A stretch of 64,000 nt of DNA from Rhodanobacter sp. 67-28 (GTDB lineage: Bacteria > Pseudomonadota > Gammaproteobacteria > Xanthomonadales > Rhodanobacteraceae), in the NCBI GenBank assembly GCA_001898415.1, contig MKTU01000074.1:29947-93946 (forward strand), in the 5' to 3' direction. Of this stretch, positions 21,332-27,347 are shown piece by piece. A program made the translations under genes and the position numbers. Below the pieces are notes generated by a model that saw nothing but the letters and a program-made list of their open reading frames with translations, did not search any database and was not told the origin of the DNA. The number at the start of each line of letters is the position of its first letter. The stretch's first letter is position 1.

Positions 21332-21338
21332 GTTAGGC
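21332..21338 (+). other. First recombination core of the array (entry point)
   Basis: GTTAGGC opens cassette 1 and pairs with GCCTAAC of attC1. No attC stem precedes it, so this is the attI-like left border. Confidence 0.75.
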
Positions 21339-21350
21339 ACGGAGACACGC

Positions 21351-21647
21351 ATGTCCTTTTTTGCCGGTGTTGCACTCGTGGCTTTTGCGGCCATCTGGCT
21401 CACGGCGGTCCTCACTTTGCTGGCTTGTGTCATCTATTCTTTCAAGGCTGTTCGCCGGGCTCGCCCAGACATCAATCTCTGGGGCCGCGACACCCTGTGG
21501 AACCCGCTCAACGTGTTGCTTAGCTCGAAGATGCTCACAGACGAGGGCCTGCGCTACCGTCACAAGTCTCTTGTGTCACTGGCAATCTTCGTCGCATGCG
21601 TCGGTGGTACTTTGCTGTTTGCAGCAATCACAGGGCACCTCAGGTGA
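21351..21647 (+). CDS. Cassette 1: small integral membrane protein
   Basis: This 98-residue protein has two strong transmembrane segments, FFAGVALVAFAAIWLTAVLT near the N-terminus and LVSLAIFVACVGGTLLFAAI at the C-terminus. A positively charged loop containing AVRRARPDINLWGRDTLWNP joins them. The ATG at 21351 has GGAG 7 nt upstream and starts 13 bp after the core. No family is recognised. Short two-helix proteins are frequent cassette products. Confidence 0.75.
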   Translation: MSFFAGVALVAFAAIWLTAVLTLLACVIYSFKAVRRARPDINLWGRDTLWNPLNVLLSSKMLTDEGLRYRHKSLVSLAIFVACVGGTLLFAAITGHLR

Positions 21648-21657
21648 GTTACGGGCT

Positions 21658-21714
21658 GCCTAACCAGTCGTTCAAGGCGGACGGCTGCGCCGCCGCTTAA
21701 CTCCAGCGTTAGGC
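21658..21714 (+). repeat. attC1 recombination site
   Basis: 57 bp from R'' GCCTAAC to R' GTTAGGC, with the central palindrome GGCGGACGGCTGCGCCGCCG. Complementary to the core that opens cassette 1. Confidence 0.92.
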
Positions 21715-21774
21715 CGCTCAAAACGGTATCGTCGTAATCGCTGCATTTCTTTCAATTGCAAAGGGGAGTTGCTC

Positions 21775-22014
21775 ATGAAGGTCTTCGAATCTGCGTTGCT
21801 TTTAGTCGTGGGTACGGTGTTGCTTACGTTCAGCGCCATCTCGCTTGGACTTTTCCCGCGCCCACTCACGCTCAGCAATCCCACGCTATTCGTTGAGGCG
21901 CTCGCCATCGCCGGCTTGGTTCTTTTCGGTCTTGGTGTACGCGGTCTCTATCGCGTTCATCGCATCATTTCCGGCAACAGCTCGTACGCTCCGTCCCGCA
22001 GCGCAGCGGCCTAA
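21775..22014 (+). CDS. Cassette 2: small integral membrane protein
   Basis: This 79-residue protein has two hydrophobic helices, ALLLVVGTVLLTFSAISLGLF and FVEALAIAGLVLFGLGVRGL, with a short polar C-terminal tail. The ATG at 21775 follows AAGGGGAG; an in-frame TTG two codons earlier is a less likely start. The stop codon TAA is formed by the R'' box of attC2 (GCCTAAC), a common cassette economy. Function unknown. Confidence 0.7.
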   Translation: MKVFESALLLVVGTVLLTFSAISLGLFPRPLTLSNPTLFVEALAIAGLVLFGLGVRGLYRVHRIISGNSSYAPSRSAAA

Positions 22015-22072
22015 CCCGTCGTCCAAGCGGACGCGCGAAAAAGCCGCGCGCCGCTTAACTCCAGCGTTAGAC
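22009..22072 (+). repeat. attC2 recombination site
   Basis: 64 bp from GCCTAAC to GTTAGAC. The central stem is the longer variant GCGGACGCGCG...CGCGCGCCGC, also seen in attC6 and attC8. R'' complements the core at 21708. Confidence 0.92.
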
Positions 22073-22086
22073 AAAAAGGGAAAATC

Positions 22087-22407
22087 ATGTCGATCGTCAA
22101 AGAGCGGGAAAAGCTAGCACTAGACGCAATCAGGAAGGTTTTCGGCACGGAGGCTGGCGAAGACAGCGTCAATCTGTTTGTTGAGCATCACCTAGCAGAA
22201 CTGCCGCAGAGCTACTGGGTACAATATCTCGGCTCAGAGTCTCCTGAAGCTTCGGCCGTCATTAATCTTCTGGAGCTCAACTCTTCGTGGGGGGATGGCG
22301 AGATTGAAAATTTCGATTTCACACTCCCCGGTGACGTGACGGACTACATGGTTTCTGTGCATTTTGACGAGAGCGGCAACATTGATGAAATATCGATGGA
22401 AAGTTGA
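22087..22407 (+). CDS. Cassette 3: acidic cytoplasmic protein of unknown function
   Basis: This 106-residue acidic protein has no signal peptide or membrane helix. It opens with the charged helix SIVKEREKLALDAIRKVF. It contains FVEHHLAELPQSYWVQYLG and ends in a β-hairpin segment, MVSVHFDESGNIDEISMES, reminiscent of DUF2004-type small proteins; this resemblance is weak and from memory. The start has AAGGG 7 nt upstream. Confidence 0.7.
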   Translation: MSIVKEREKLALDAIRKVFGTEAGEDSVNLFVEHHLAELPQSYWVQYLGSESPEASAVINLLELNSSWGDGEIENFDFTLPGDVTDYMVSVHFDESGNIDEISMES

Positions 22408-22419
22408 GCGATTGTATCT

Positions 22420-22476
22420 GTCTAACAGTTCGTTCGAGGCGGACGGCTCCGCCGCCGCTCAACTCAAGCGTTAGGC
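22420..22476 (+). repeat. attC3 recombination site
   Basis: 57 bp from GTCTAAC to GTTAGGC, with the central palindrome GGCGGACGGCTCCGCCGCCG. R'' complements the GTTAGAC core at 22066. Confidence 0.92.
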
Positions 22477-22481
22477 CGCAG

Positions 22482-22823
22482 ATGAAGAATCTCGACATAT
22501 TCTTAGACAGGGTCGAATCAGACGGCATTTTCGTCGCAACTAATAATGCTGACGAGGTGCCGGTCGGCACAGTGTTCACACAGCTCGTAAAAGTACGCGT
22601 TGGGGGTGCCTCCGACGCTGGTAGTGCTACTGAGTTGTGCTCAACCCCTGTTCGCCTCCGCCTGACTGGCGCTGTCATTCTTCGTAAGTCCGTTCCGGCA
22701 ATACCTAGGGGCTGGAGCGCGGGCCTACGCCTAGAGGGCACGGGATTGGATACAGTCGAAGATGCACTCTCTGGCAAGGTAGCAGGAGAGTTCATTCACC
22801 TACGGGCTGCGGATGCGGCCTAA
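22482..22823 (+). CDS. Cassette 4: possible β-barrel protein, EF-Tu domain 2-like
   Basis: This 113-residue protein starts MKNLDIFLDRVESDGIFVAT just after the core. The body, PVGTVFTQLVKVRVGG ... TPVRLRLTGAVILRKSVPAIPRGWSAGLRLEG, resembles the β-barrel of translation-GTPase domain 2 in spacing (GTVFT, V-L-R, IPRGWSAGLRLEG). I offer this as a fold-level guess only. The stop TAA overlaps the attC4 R'' box. No membrane segment. Confidence 0.65.
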   Translation: MKNLDIFLDRVESDGIFVATNNADEVPVGTVFTQLVKVRVGGASDAGSATELCSTPVRLRLTGAVILRKSVPAIPRGWSAGLRLEGTGLDTVEDALSGKVAGEFIHLRAADAA

Positions 22824-22874
22824 CATTTCATTCGAGGCGGACGGCTACGCCGCCGCTCAATTCCAGCGTTAGCA
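22818..22874 (+). repeat. attC4 recombination site
   Basis: 57 bp from GCCTAAC to GTTAGCA. The 3' core differs from the other sites, and the next attC differs in a matching way (TGCTAAC), which proves the cassette borders. Confidence 0.92.
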
Positions 22875-22897
22875 CTCAAGAGCATGGAGCTCTGCAC

Positions 22898-23122
22898 ATG
22901 TCCAACACTCGCATCACTTTTCGCAAAGTTGCTACAGGCGCTGCATGTGGCCTGGTTGGTTTCGTGGTTGGCGGTTTCGTAGCCCAAGCAGTTGTACGCT
23001 ACTTCGCAGGGTCACCGGCGTGGGAGCTCCCAGCAATCATTTGTGGTGCACTTGCTTTGTTTGTTGTTGCCGTCTTGGTTGTCGCGCCTGCTATCGGAGC
23101 AAAGGCATCCAATCGCAAGTAG
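22898..23122 (+). CDS. Cassette 5: two-helix membrane protein
   Basis: This 74-residue protein has glycine-rich transmembrane helices GAACGLVGFVVGGFVAQAVV and LPAIICGALALFVVAVLVV. Short basic ends flank them (FRKVATG and KASNRK). ATGGAGCTC gives a GGAG ribosome-binding site. Function unknown; glycine-zipper helices suggest oligomerisation in the membrane. Confidence 0.7.
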   Translation: MSNTRITFRKVATGAACGLVGFVVGGFVAQAVVRYFAGSPAWELPAIICGALALFVVAVLVVAPAIGAKASNRK

Positions 23123-23132
23123 CGCGCCGGCG

Positions 23133-23188
23133 TGCTAACCAGTCATCCAAGCGGACGGCTCCGCCGCCGCTTAATTCCAGCGTTAGAC
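23133..23188 (+). repeat. attC5 recombination site
   Basis: 56 bp from TGCTAAC to GTTAGAC, with the central palindrome GCGGACGGCTCCGCCGCCGC. R'' is the exact complement of the unusual core GTTAGCA at 22868. Confidence 0.92.
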
Positions 23189-23190
23189 CT

Positions 23191-23592
23191 ATGCGCCTTC
23201 TACTAACCATCGCACTGCTCGTCTTCATGGGCGTAGCCCACGGCCAAGGGCCCTCGGTTCCGGCTTCAATCGCTGGACTCTGGCAATTTGGTGAGCACAC
23301 GGTTTGGATCCGTATCGACCCGAACGGTACTACCTACCAGTGTCGCATCGCTCCCGGCGGCACTGTTTACACTTCCGAAGGCACCTTTGCCCCACCTAGC
23401 TCCATCCGATGGCGGCAAATCTGGGGCACGGATCAAGCTTCAAATCCTCAAGCGGGCGCATTGATACTCAAAGGCCCATACGGTTCCTTTGAGTACCATG
23501 CCACCTCACAGCCAATGTATGGCGCATGTGCAGCTCCGGGGCAGGCGTCTAACTCTTCGTCCAAGCGGACGCGCGTACCGCGCGCCGCTTAA
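23191..23592 (+). CDS. Cassette 6: secreted small protein whose C-terminus is encoded by attC
   Basis: This 133-residue protein starts 3 bp after its core and has a signal peptide (RLLLTIALLVFMGVAHG, cleavage after AHG). The mature part reads IAGLWQFGEHTVWIRIDPNGTTYQCRIAPGG, a compact β-rich domain of the kind found in lipocalin-like or stress-response proteins. The frame runs through the R'' box of attC6, so the last ~15 residues (SNSSSKRTRVPRAA) are translated attC, and the stop codon lies in its L' half. No named family. Confidence 0.7.
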   Translation: MRLLLTIALLVFMGVAHGQGPSVPASIAGLWQFGEHTVWIRIDPNGTTYQCRIAPGGTVYTSEGTFAPPSSIRWRQIWGTDQASNPQAGALILKGPYGSFEYHATSQPMYGACAAPGQASNSSSKRTRVPRAA

Positions 23593-23606
23593 CTCCAGCG
23601 TTAGGC
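23547..23606 (+). repeat. attC6 recombination site
   Basis: 60 bp from GTCTAAC to GTTAGGC, long-stem variant (GCGGACGCGCGTACCGCGCG). R'' complements the core at 23182. It overlaps the 3' end of the cassette 6 gene. Confidence 0.92.
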
Positions 23607-23609
23607 CGC

Positions 23610-23927
23610 ATGGAAAGTCTATTCGCGCTCGCATACACCACTGGCCTCATTGCATTCTGGTCGGGTGTCATCGTGACACTTTGGCGCTTCGTGCAGATGG
23701 CTTCCCGGCTCTCAGCTGCGACTGCAGTCCGGTTCGCGGCTGCGTCTTTGGCACTCGCGGTCGGGGGTTACATTCCGGCTGCACTCATCGGCGCTTGGGG
23801 CTTTTGCTCGGCGTCAGCCGGCGGCCTCTGTGCACTGGGTGGGTATGTCGGCACCGGGCTGGTCGCTGCCGGTGGCGTGCTGCTTTACCGTTTCTTTCGG
23901 GCGCGCCGGGAACTCGCTGCGGCCTAA
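23610..23927 (+). CDS. Cassette 7: polytopic membrane protein
   Basis: This 105-residue protein has three hydrophobic stretches: ALAYTTGLIAFWSGVIVTLW, AAASLALAVGGYIPAALIGAW and GGYVGTGLVAAGGVLLYRFF. Two cysteines (FCSASAGGLCALGG) lie in the loop before the last helix and could form a disulfide. It ends in a basic RFFRARRE. The start codon lies 3 bp after the core, with no ribosome-binding site except AGG within the core. The TAA stop is part of attC7. Function unknown. Confidence 0.7.
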   Translation: MESLFALAYTTGLIAFWSGVIVTLWRFVQMASRLSAATAVRFAAASLALAVGGYIPAALIGAWGFCSASAGGLCALGGYVGTGLVAAGGVLLYRFFRARRELAAA

Positions 23928-23974
23928 CAATTCGTTCAAGGCGGACGGCTCCGCCGCCGCTCAACTCAAGCGTT
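23922..23974 (+). repeat. attC7 recombination site, split by the IS1182-type element
   Basis: The site runs GCCTAAC ... CTCAAGCGTT and is interrupted after the GTT of its 3' core by the IS at 23975-25775. GTT is repeated beyond the IS, where GTTAGGA (25776-25782) opens cassette 8. Removing the element and one GTT restores a full attC. Confidence 0.92.
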
Positions 23975-25775
23975 GAGGCTGTAGAAAAACCCCTTTCCAC
24001 GGACGGATAGACGGCCAACACGATGACCGTGGCATCTCGTCACTCAACGGCGTGGTTTCCCGGGGTCTCGCGTTGCGGGTTGCCCGGCTTGATTTGACGC
24101 CATGGGCACGCGTTTCAGGCGGCCGTGGGCACGCCTTGTACCGCTCAGGCTGCCTTGCGGTAGTTCGCCCACTTCTCGATGTTGTGGACCAGCGCAAACA
24201 ACTTCCATTGGCCGTCCACCTTCGCCTGGCCGCGCAGGGTGAAGCGGTTGAGCCGCTTGTTGGCGCGCACGTTGCCGAAGACGGGTTCGACGGTGGCGAA
24301 GCGTCGCCCGTACTGTTCGCGTCCCCACGCGCTGTCGATGCGCTCGCGCATGCGCTGGCTGTGGGTGGGTTCGGCCTTGCGGGTGAGCACGGCAACTTGC
24401 CGCGAGCGCGTGGTCTGGGGTTTGCGCAAGCACTTCGTGCGCAGCGGGCAGCCTTGGCAGGCAGCCTCCGGTGCGCGGAACTTGATCGCGGCGTAGCCGC
24501 CGATGGTGCAGTCCTTGCCGTTGCGATGCAGGCGCTTTCCGGCCGGACAGGTCGCATGGGACTGGTCCGGCGCGATGATGAAATCCGCGCTGCCGAAGAG
24601 ACGTGGCTTGGTCGGTTGGCGGGTCTTGTCGTGCAGCGGATCGGGCTTGGCCAGGTGCTTATCCTGCTCGGCGAAACGTTCGTCGCGCCGGCGCATGGCG
24701 TTGTCGGCGATCAGGGCGTCGATGCCCCTCTCGGCCAGCGCTTCCAGGTTGGCTTCGCTGTGATAGCCGGCATCGGCGGTGATCAGCGTGGCTGTCGTGC
24801 GCTGGCCGGCGCAGGCGTCGAGGACGGGTAGCAACAGCTCCTGTTCCGCGCTGGTGCCGTGGGCGGATGCCTCGACGATCACCTGATGCTTGTCATCGAC
24901 CACGGCGACGCCGCAGTAGCCCTGGATCACGCCCTTGTCCGTGGCCAGCTTGGCCGATTCGTTGTCGGTGCGGTTGGACTTGCGAACCTTGCCGCGCGAA
25001 CCGGGCCGGTCTTCCGGATGATCGGCCAGCCACTGGCGGATCTTGGTTGCCTCGCGGGTCAGTCGCTCGAGGCGAGCAGCGGCCTTGGCATCTCGTACGT
25101 CTTCGGCTGCGCCGGCGTCGTTGGCCTGGTGGCGTTCCAGCATGGTGGTCGCCGCACGCTCCATCTTCTGCGCCTGCGCGAGGAACTCGGCGCGGGTGCC
25201 GGAGCGATGTTTGGAGGCGTTCGAGGGCAACTTGACGCCATCGATGGCGAACACGACCCACAGGGATGTGGGAAGTGGTTGTTGGCGTCTGGAACGCCAA
25301 CAGGCCCTCGCGACCGATCAGGCCCTCGCCATCGAGCAGGGTCAGCACTTGGGCAAATATCGTGGCTATGGCTTCGCGCGAACGACTGACGAAGTCCGCG
25401 AGGGTGGTGAAGTGCGGCTTGGCATCGCCGGTCAGGGCAATGAACAACACGTTGTCGCGGCACGCCCGCTCGATCGAACGCGAACTCACCATGCCTTGCG
25501 AGTACGCCAGCAGCACGGCCTTGAGCAGCATCGCCGGTGCATGGGCCGGCGCGCCGGCCTCATCATTGCGGTAGCGCGCATCGAATGCCGTCAGATCCAG
25601 CTGATCGACCAGATGGTGCACGGCATGGGCAAACGATCCCGGCACCAGCTGCGCTTGCAGGTCCACCGGCAACAGCCGCGGACTCATGTCGATGTGTCGG
25701 TAGCGTGCCATGCCGGTTCCACTTGTTCGCGTGGGGCTATTGAAGCAAGATCGGCAGAGGTTTTTCTACAGCCTC
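23975..25775. mobile_element. IS1182-type insertion sequence (1801 bp) inserted in an attC core
   Basis: The terminal inverted repeats are GAGGCTGTAGAAAAACC at the left and its complement at the right, with partial similarity beyond. It is flanked by GTT on both sides, consistent with a 3-bp target duplication within the attC crossover sequence GTTAGG. It contains a single transposase gene on the minus strand, which is broken by a frameshift. Confidence 0.88.
24145..25711 (-). pseudogene. IS1182 family transposase, frameshifted
   Basis: The N-terminal part (25711 down to about 25270) encodes the DUF772-like domain: MARYRHIDMSPRLLPVDLQ, AMLLKAVLLAYSQGMVSSRSIE and LTGDAKPHFTTLADFVSR. The C-terminal part (from 25254 down to 24145) encodes the DDE core and zinc-ribbon tail: FAIDGVKLPSNASKHRSGT, ITADAGYHSEANL, CQGCPLRTKCLR and EPVFGNVRANKRLNRFTLRG. 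The halves are in different frames. At the join lies extra sequence, including a 9-bp hairpin TGTTGGCGT-tccag-ACGCCAACA, where the family normally runs straight into the FAIDG motif. No slippery run is visible, so this looks like inactivation rather than programmed frameshifting. Confidence 0.85.
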
Positions 25776-25794
25776 GTTAGGAGTAAGAAACAGG

Positions 25795-26307
25795 ATGTTG
25801 GCTCTCGAAAGTCCTTTTTGGTCCGAGCTCCGGCACGCCTACGGAGCCGCGACAGATATCCCTGCGTTGTTGAGTCAACTCTCTAGCTACCCAAGCGAGG
25901 CGTCCTACCAAGACGAACCATGGTTCACGTTGTGGAGTTCGCTCTGCCATCAAGGCGATATCTACTCTGCGTCTTTCGCGGCGGTTCCCCATATTGTCCG
26001 CGCTCTAGCGGCTAACACTTCACAGGCTTCTGTCAGCTACTTCCTACTGCCAGCGAGCATCGAGGTAGCTCGTGCATCGGAAAATACGGTTGTTCCCCCA
26101 TCGTTGTCCGTGGCCTACTTTGCTGCGCTCGCTCAACTCCCTGCGCTTGCAGGGGCGGCCGCGCGGCCCGAGTGGGACGAATCGCTGTGTACTTCGGCTC
26201 TCGCAGCAACCGCCGCTGCCACCGGCAACCATCAAACTGCACAGCTACTGTTGGAGACGGAGCAGAGCGATATTCTTGAGGTCATCAATTGGCTCCAGTC
26301 GCGCTGA
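25795..26307 (+). CDS. Cassette 8: α-helical repeat-like soluble protein
   Basis: This 170-residue protein begins MLALESPFWSELRHAYGAATDIP. The segment EPWFTLWSSLCHQGDIYSASFAAVPHIVRAL and the later ALAATAAATGNHQTAQLLLE give a helical HEAT/ARM-like impression. I recall similar stand-alone proteins in diverse bacteria, sometimes beside toxin genes, but cannot assign a family. No signal or membrane helix. It is the largest ORF of the array. With the IS upstream, its transcription may now depend on outward reading from the IS. Confidence 0.7.
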   Translation: MLALESPFWSELRHAYGAATDIPALLSQLSSYPSEASYQDEPWFTLWSSLCHQGDIYSASFAAVPHIVRALAANTSQASVSYFLLPASIEVARASENTVVPPSLSVAYFAALAQLPALAGAAARPEWDESLCTSALAATAAATGNHQTAQLLLETEQSDILEVINWLQSR

Positions 26308-26308
26308 C

Positions 26309-26367
26309 TCCTAACCACTCGTCCAAGCGGACGCGCGAAAAGCCGCGCGCCGCTTAACTCCAGCGTT
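26309..26367 (+). repeat. attC8 recombination site, split by a MITE
   Basis: The site runs TCCTAAC ... CTCCAGCGTT and is interrupted after GTT by the element at 26368-26524. GTTAGGC resumes at 26525. R'' is complementary to the GTTAGGA core that opens cassette 8. Same insertion point as in attC7. Confidence 0.92.
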
Positions 26368-26524
26368 GAGGTTGTAGAAAAAGTCGGTTTGCCAAGTTGA
26401 TCGCGGCGGCGCCGAAAATCGCCCTCACAGGAGGCGCTAGAATCGACGCGCAGCACCTTGGGAGGGGTCGAAGTACCCCCGGAAATCGGCAAATTTCTTG
26501 ACCAAGGACTTTTTCTACAACCTC
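26368..26524. mobile_element. 157-bp MITE related to the neighbouring IS1182-type element
   Basis: Perfect 18-bp terminal inverted repeats, GAGGTTGTAGAAAAAGTC and its complement, share 14 of the first 15 positions with the ends of the IS at 23975-25775 (GAGGYTGTAGAAAAA). It has no coding capacity. It is flanked by GTT on both sides, inside an attC core. It is a non-autonomous element probably moved by an IS1182-type transposase in trans. Confidence 0.88.
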
Positions 26525-26537
26525 GTTAGGCTTGCCC

Positions 26538-26873
26538 ATGGAATTTGTCACAACTTTGATGGAAACCGCCGCAGCCGACACGGATGTACTTCGGTCACTC
26601 GATCGCAATGGCGACCACTTTTCGGTGTTCCGCGATGTTGATTTTCTTCTGGTGGCACCCGACGCAGAAAAGGCGGCGCTCGTTGCATCCTTTGTTAATG
26701 AGCACAGCTATGGCAAGGCTATCCTTCAAGACACTGCATCCATTCTTGTCACTATCAACATGCCTGTCGAGCAACCCGTAGCTCTATGCGTCTCTGGCTT
26801 TTTCACGTGTCTCGCGCAGCTATTCGGCGTCGAGTACGATGGCTGGGGGTGTGTGGCACAGGCGCAAGCCTAA
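26538..26873 (+). CDS. Cassette 9: RraB-like (regulator of ribonuclease E) domain protein
   Basis: This 111-residue protein has the layout of RraB: a short N-terminal helix, then RNGDHFSVFRDVDFLLVAPD, and the C-terminal signature LAQLFGVEYDGWGCVAQ. E. coli RraB, which binds and inhibits RNase E, has the equivalent FDVEYDGWGTYFE. The acidic N-terminal extension of RraB is absent. If functional, it would place an RNA-decay modulator on a mobile cassette. The start at 26538 is 7 bp after the core; AGG in the core could serve as ribosome-binding site. Confidence 0.75.
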   Translation: MEFVTTLMETAAADTDVLRSLDRNGDHFSVFRDVDFLLVAPDAEKAALVASFVNEHSYGKAILQDTASILVTINMPVEQPVALCVSGFFTCLAQLFGVEYDGWGCVAQAQA

Positions 26874-26924
26874 CCACTCGTTCGAGGCGGACGGCTCCGC
26901 CGCCGCTCAACTCAAGCGTTAGGT
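26868..26924 (+). repeat. attC9 recombination site
   Basis: 57 bp from GCCTAAC to GTTAGGT, with the central palindrome GGCGGACGGCTCCGCCGCCG. R'' complements the GTTAGGC core at 26525. Confidence 0.92.
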
Positions 26925-26942
26925 ACACATGGGGGCTTCATC

Positions 26943-27347
26943 GTGCGGGTCGTCATCATTTCCATGTTGCTGTGTCTTGTCGGCTGCGCGTCTAACCAGC
27001 CGAGCGCGCCGCCTGTGGTGTACTCCGTAAATTCGAACGACGCATCCTCAAACGTATGGGTTGTGGACGCTATCGACCATGTTGCAAAAAAACGGGTTCG
27101 GTATTTCTTGGTCTGCGATTTTTACCACTGGGGCAACCGCGAGATCGTTAAAGGCCCAACAGCCTGCGATCTTTCGGTAGGGGAAGAGATAGCGCCCAAT
27201 CCATTCCAGACTCGACCCGGCGGCTTTCTTGACATTTGGGTGCGCCAAGGGATTTTGTCGATCACCAAAGGCACTGGCAGTGAGCAGGTTGTAGAGCAAT
27301 TCACCATCCAGTCGGCTAAGGTTCTACCGTATGCGGATAAAGGATAA
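26943..27347 (+). CDS. Cassette 10: lipoprotein, last and truncated cassette
   Basis: This 134-residue protein from a GTG start begins MRVVIISMLLCLVGCASNQPS, a type II signal with lipobox LVGC. The mature part contains VWVVDAIDHVAKKRVRYFLVCDFYHWGN and two further cysteines. The gene is complete, but the cassette is not. Its core GTTAGGT predicts an ACCTAAC-type attC after the gene, and none is present. The frame instead runs into the repeat block, which supplies the last codons (ADKG) and the stop. The native C-terminus may have been altered. Confidence 0.7.
   Translation: MRVVIISMLLCLVGCASNQPSAPPVVYSVNSNDASSNVWVVDAIDHVAKKRVRYFLVCDFYHWGNREIVKGPTACDLSVGEEIAPNPFQTRPGGFLDIWVRQGILSITKGTGSEQVVEQFTIQSAKVLPYADKG

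Larger units (their letters stand above)
21332..27347 (+). mobile_element. Integron gene-cassette array without integrase (CALIN type), ten cassettes
   Basis: Ten small ORFs, all on the plus strand, are each followed by a ~57-64-bp imperfect palindrome of the Xanthomonas/Pseudomonas attC type, running RYYYAAC ... GGCGGACGGCTCCGCCGCCG ... CAGCGTTRGNN. The decisive test is that in every complete cassette the entry core is complementary to its own attC R'' box. The pairs are GTTAGGC/GCCTAAC (five cassettes: 1, 2, 4, 7 and 9), GTTAGAC/GTCTAAC (cassettes 3 and 6), GTTAGCA/TGCTAAC (cassette 5) and GTTAGGA/TCCTAAC (cassette 8), nine of nine. Cassette 10 begins GTTAGGT, but its ACCTAAC partner is missing. 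An IS1182-type element and a MITE interrupt attC7 and attC8. Confidence 0.95.

Noticed and set aside
21072..21375. Minus-strand open frames at the array entrance as an intI remnant
   Set aside because: The translations contain none of the recombinase boxes and are Arg/Ala-rich as expected by chance.
21658..26924. Regularly recurring ~57-bp repeats taken as a CRISPR array
   Set aside because: Spacers are 250-650 bp and contain ORFs, repeats vary in the stem while conserving GTTRG cores, and there are no cas genes; the attC interpretation explains the co-varying ends.
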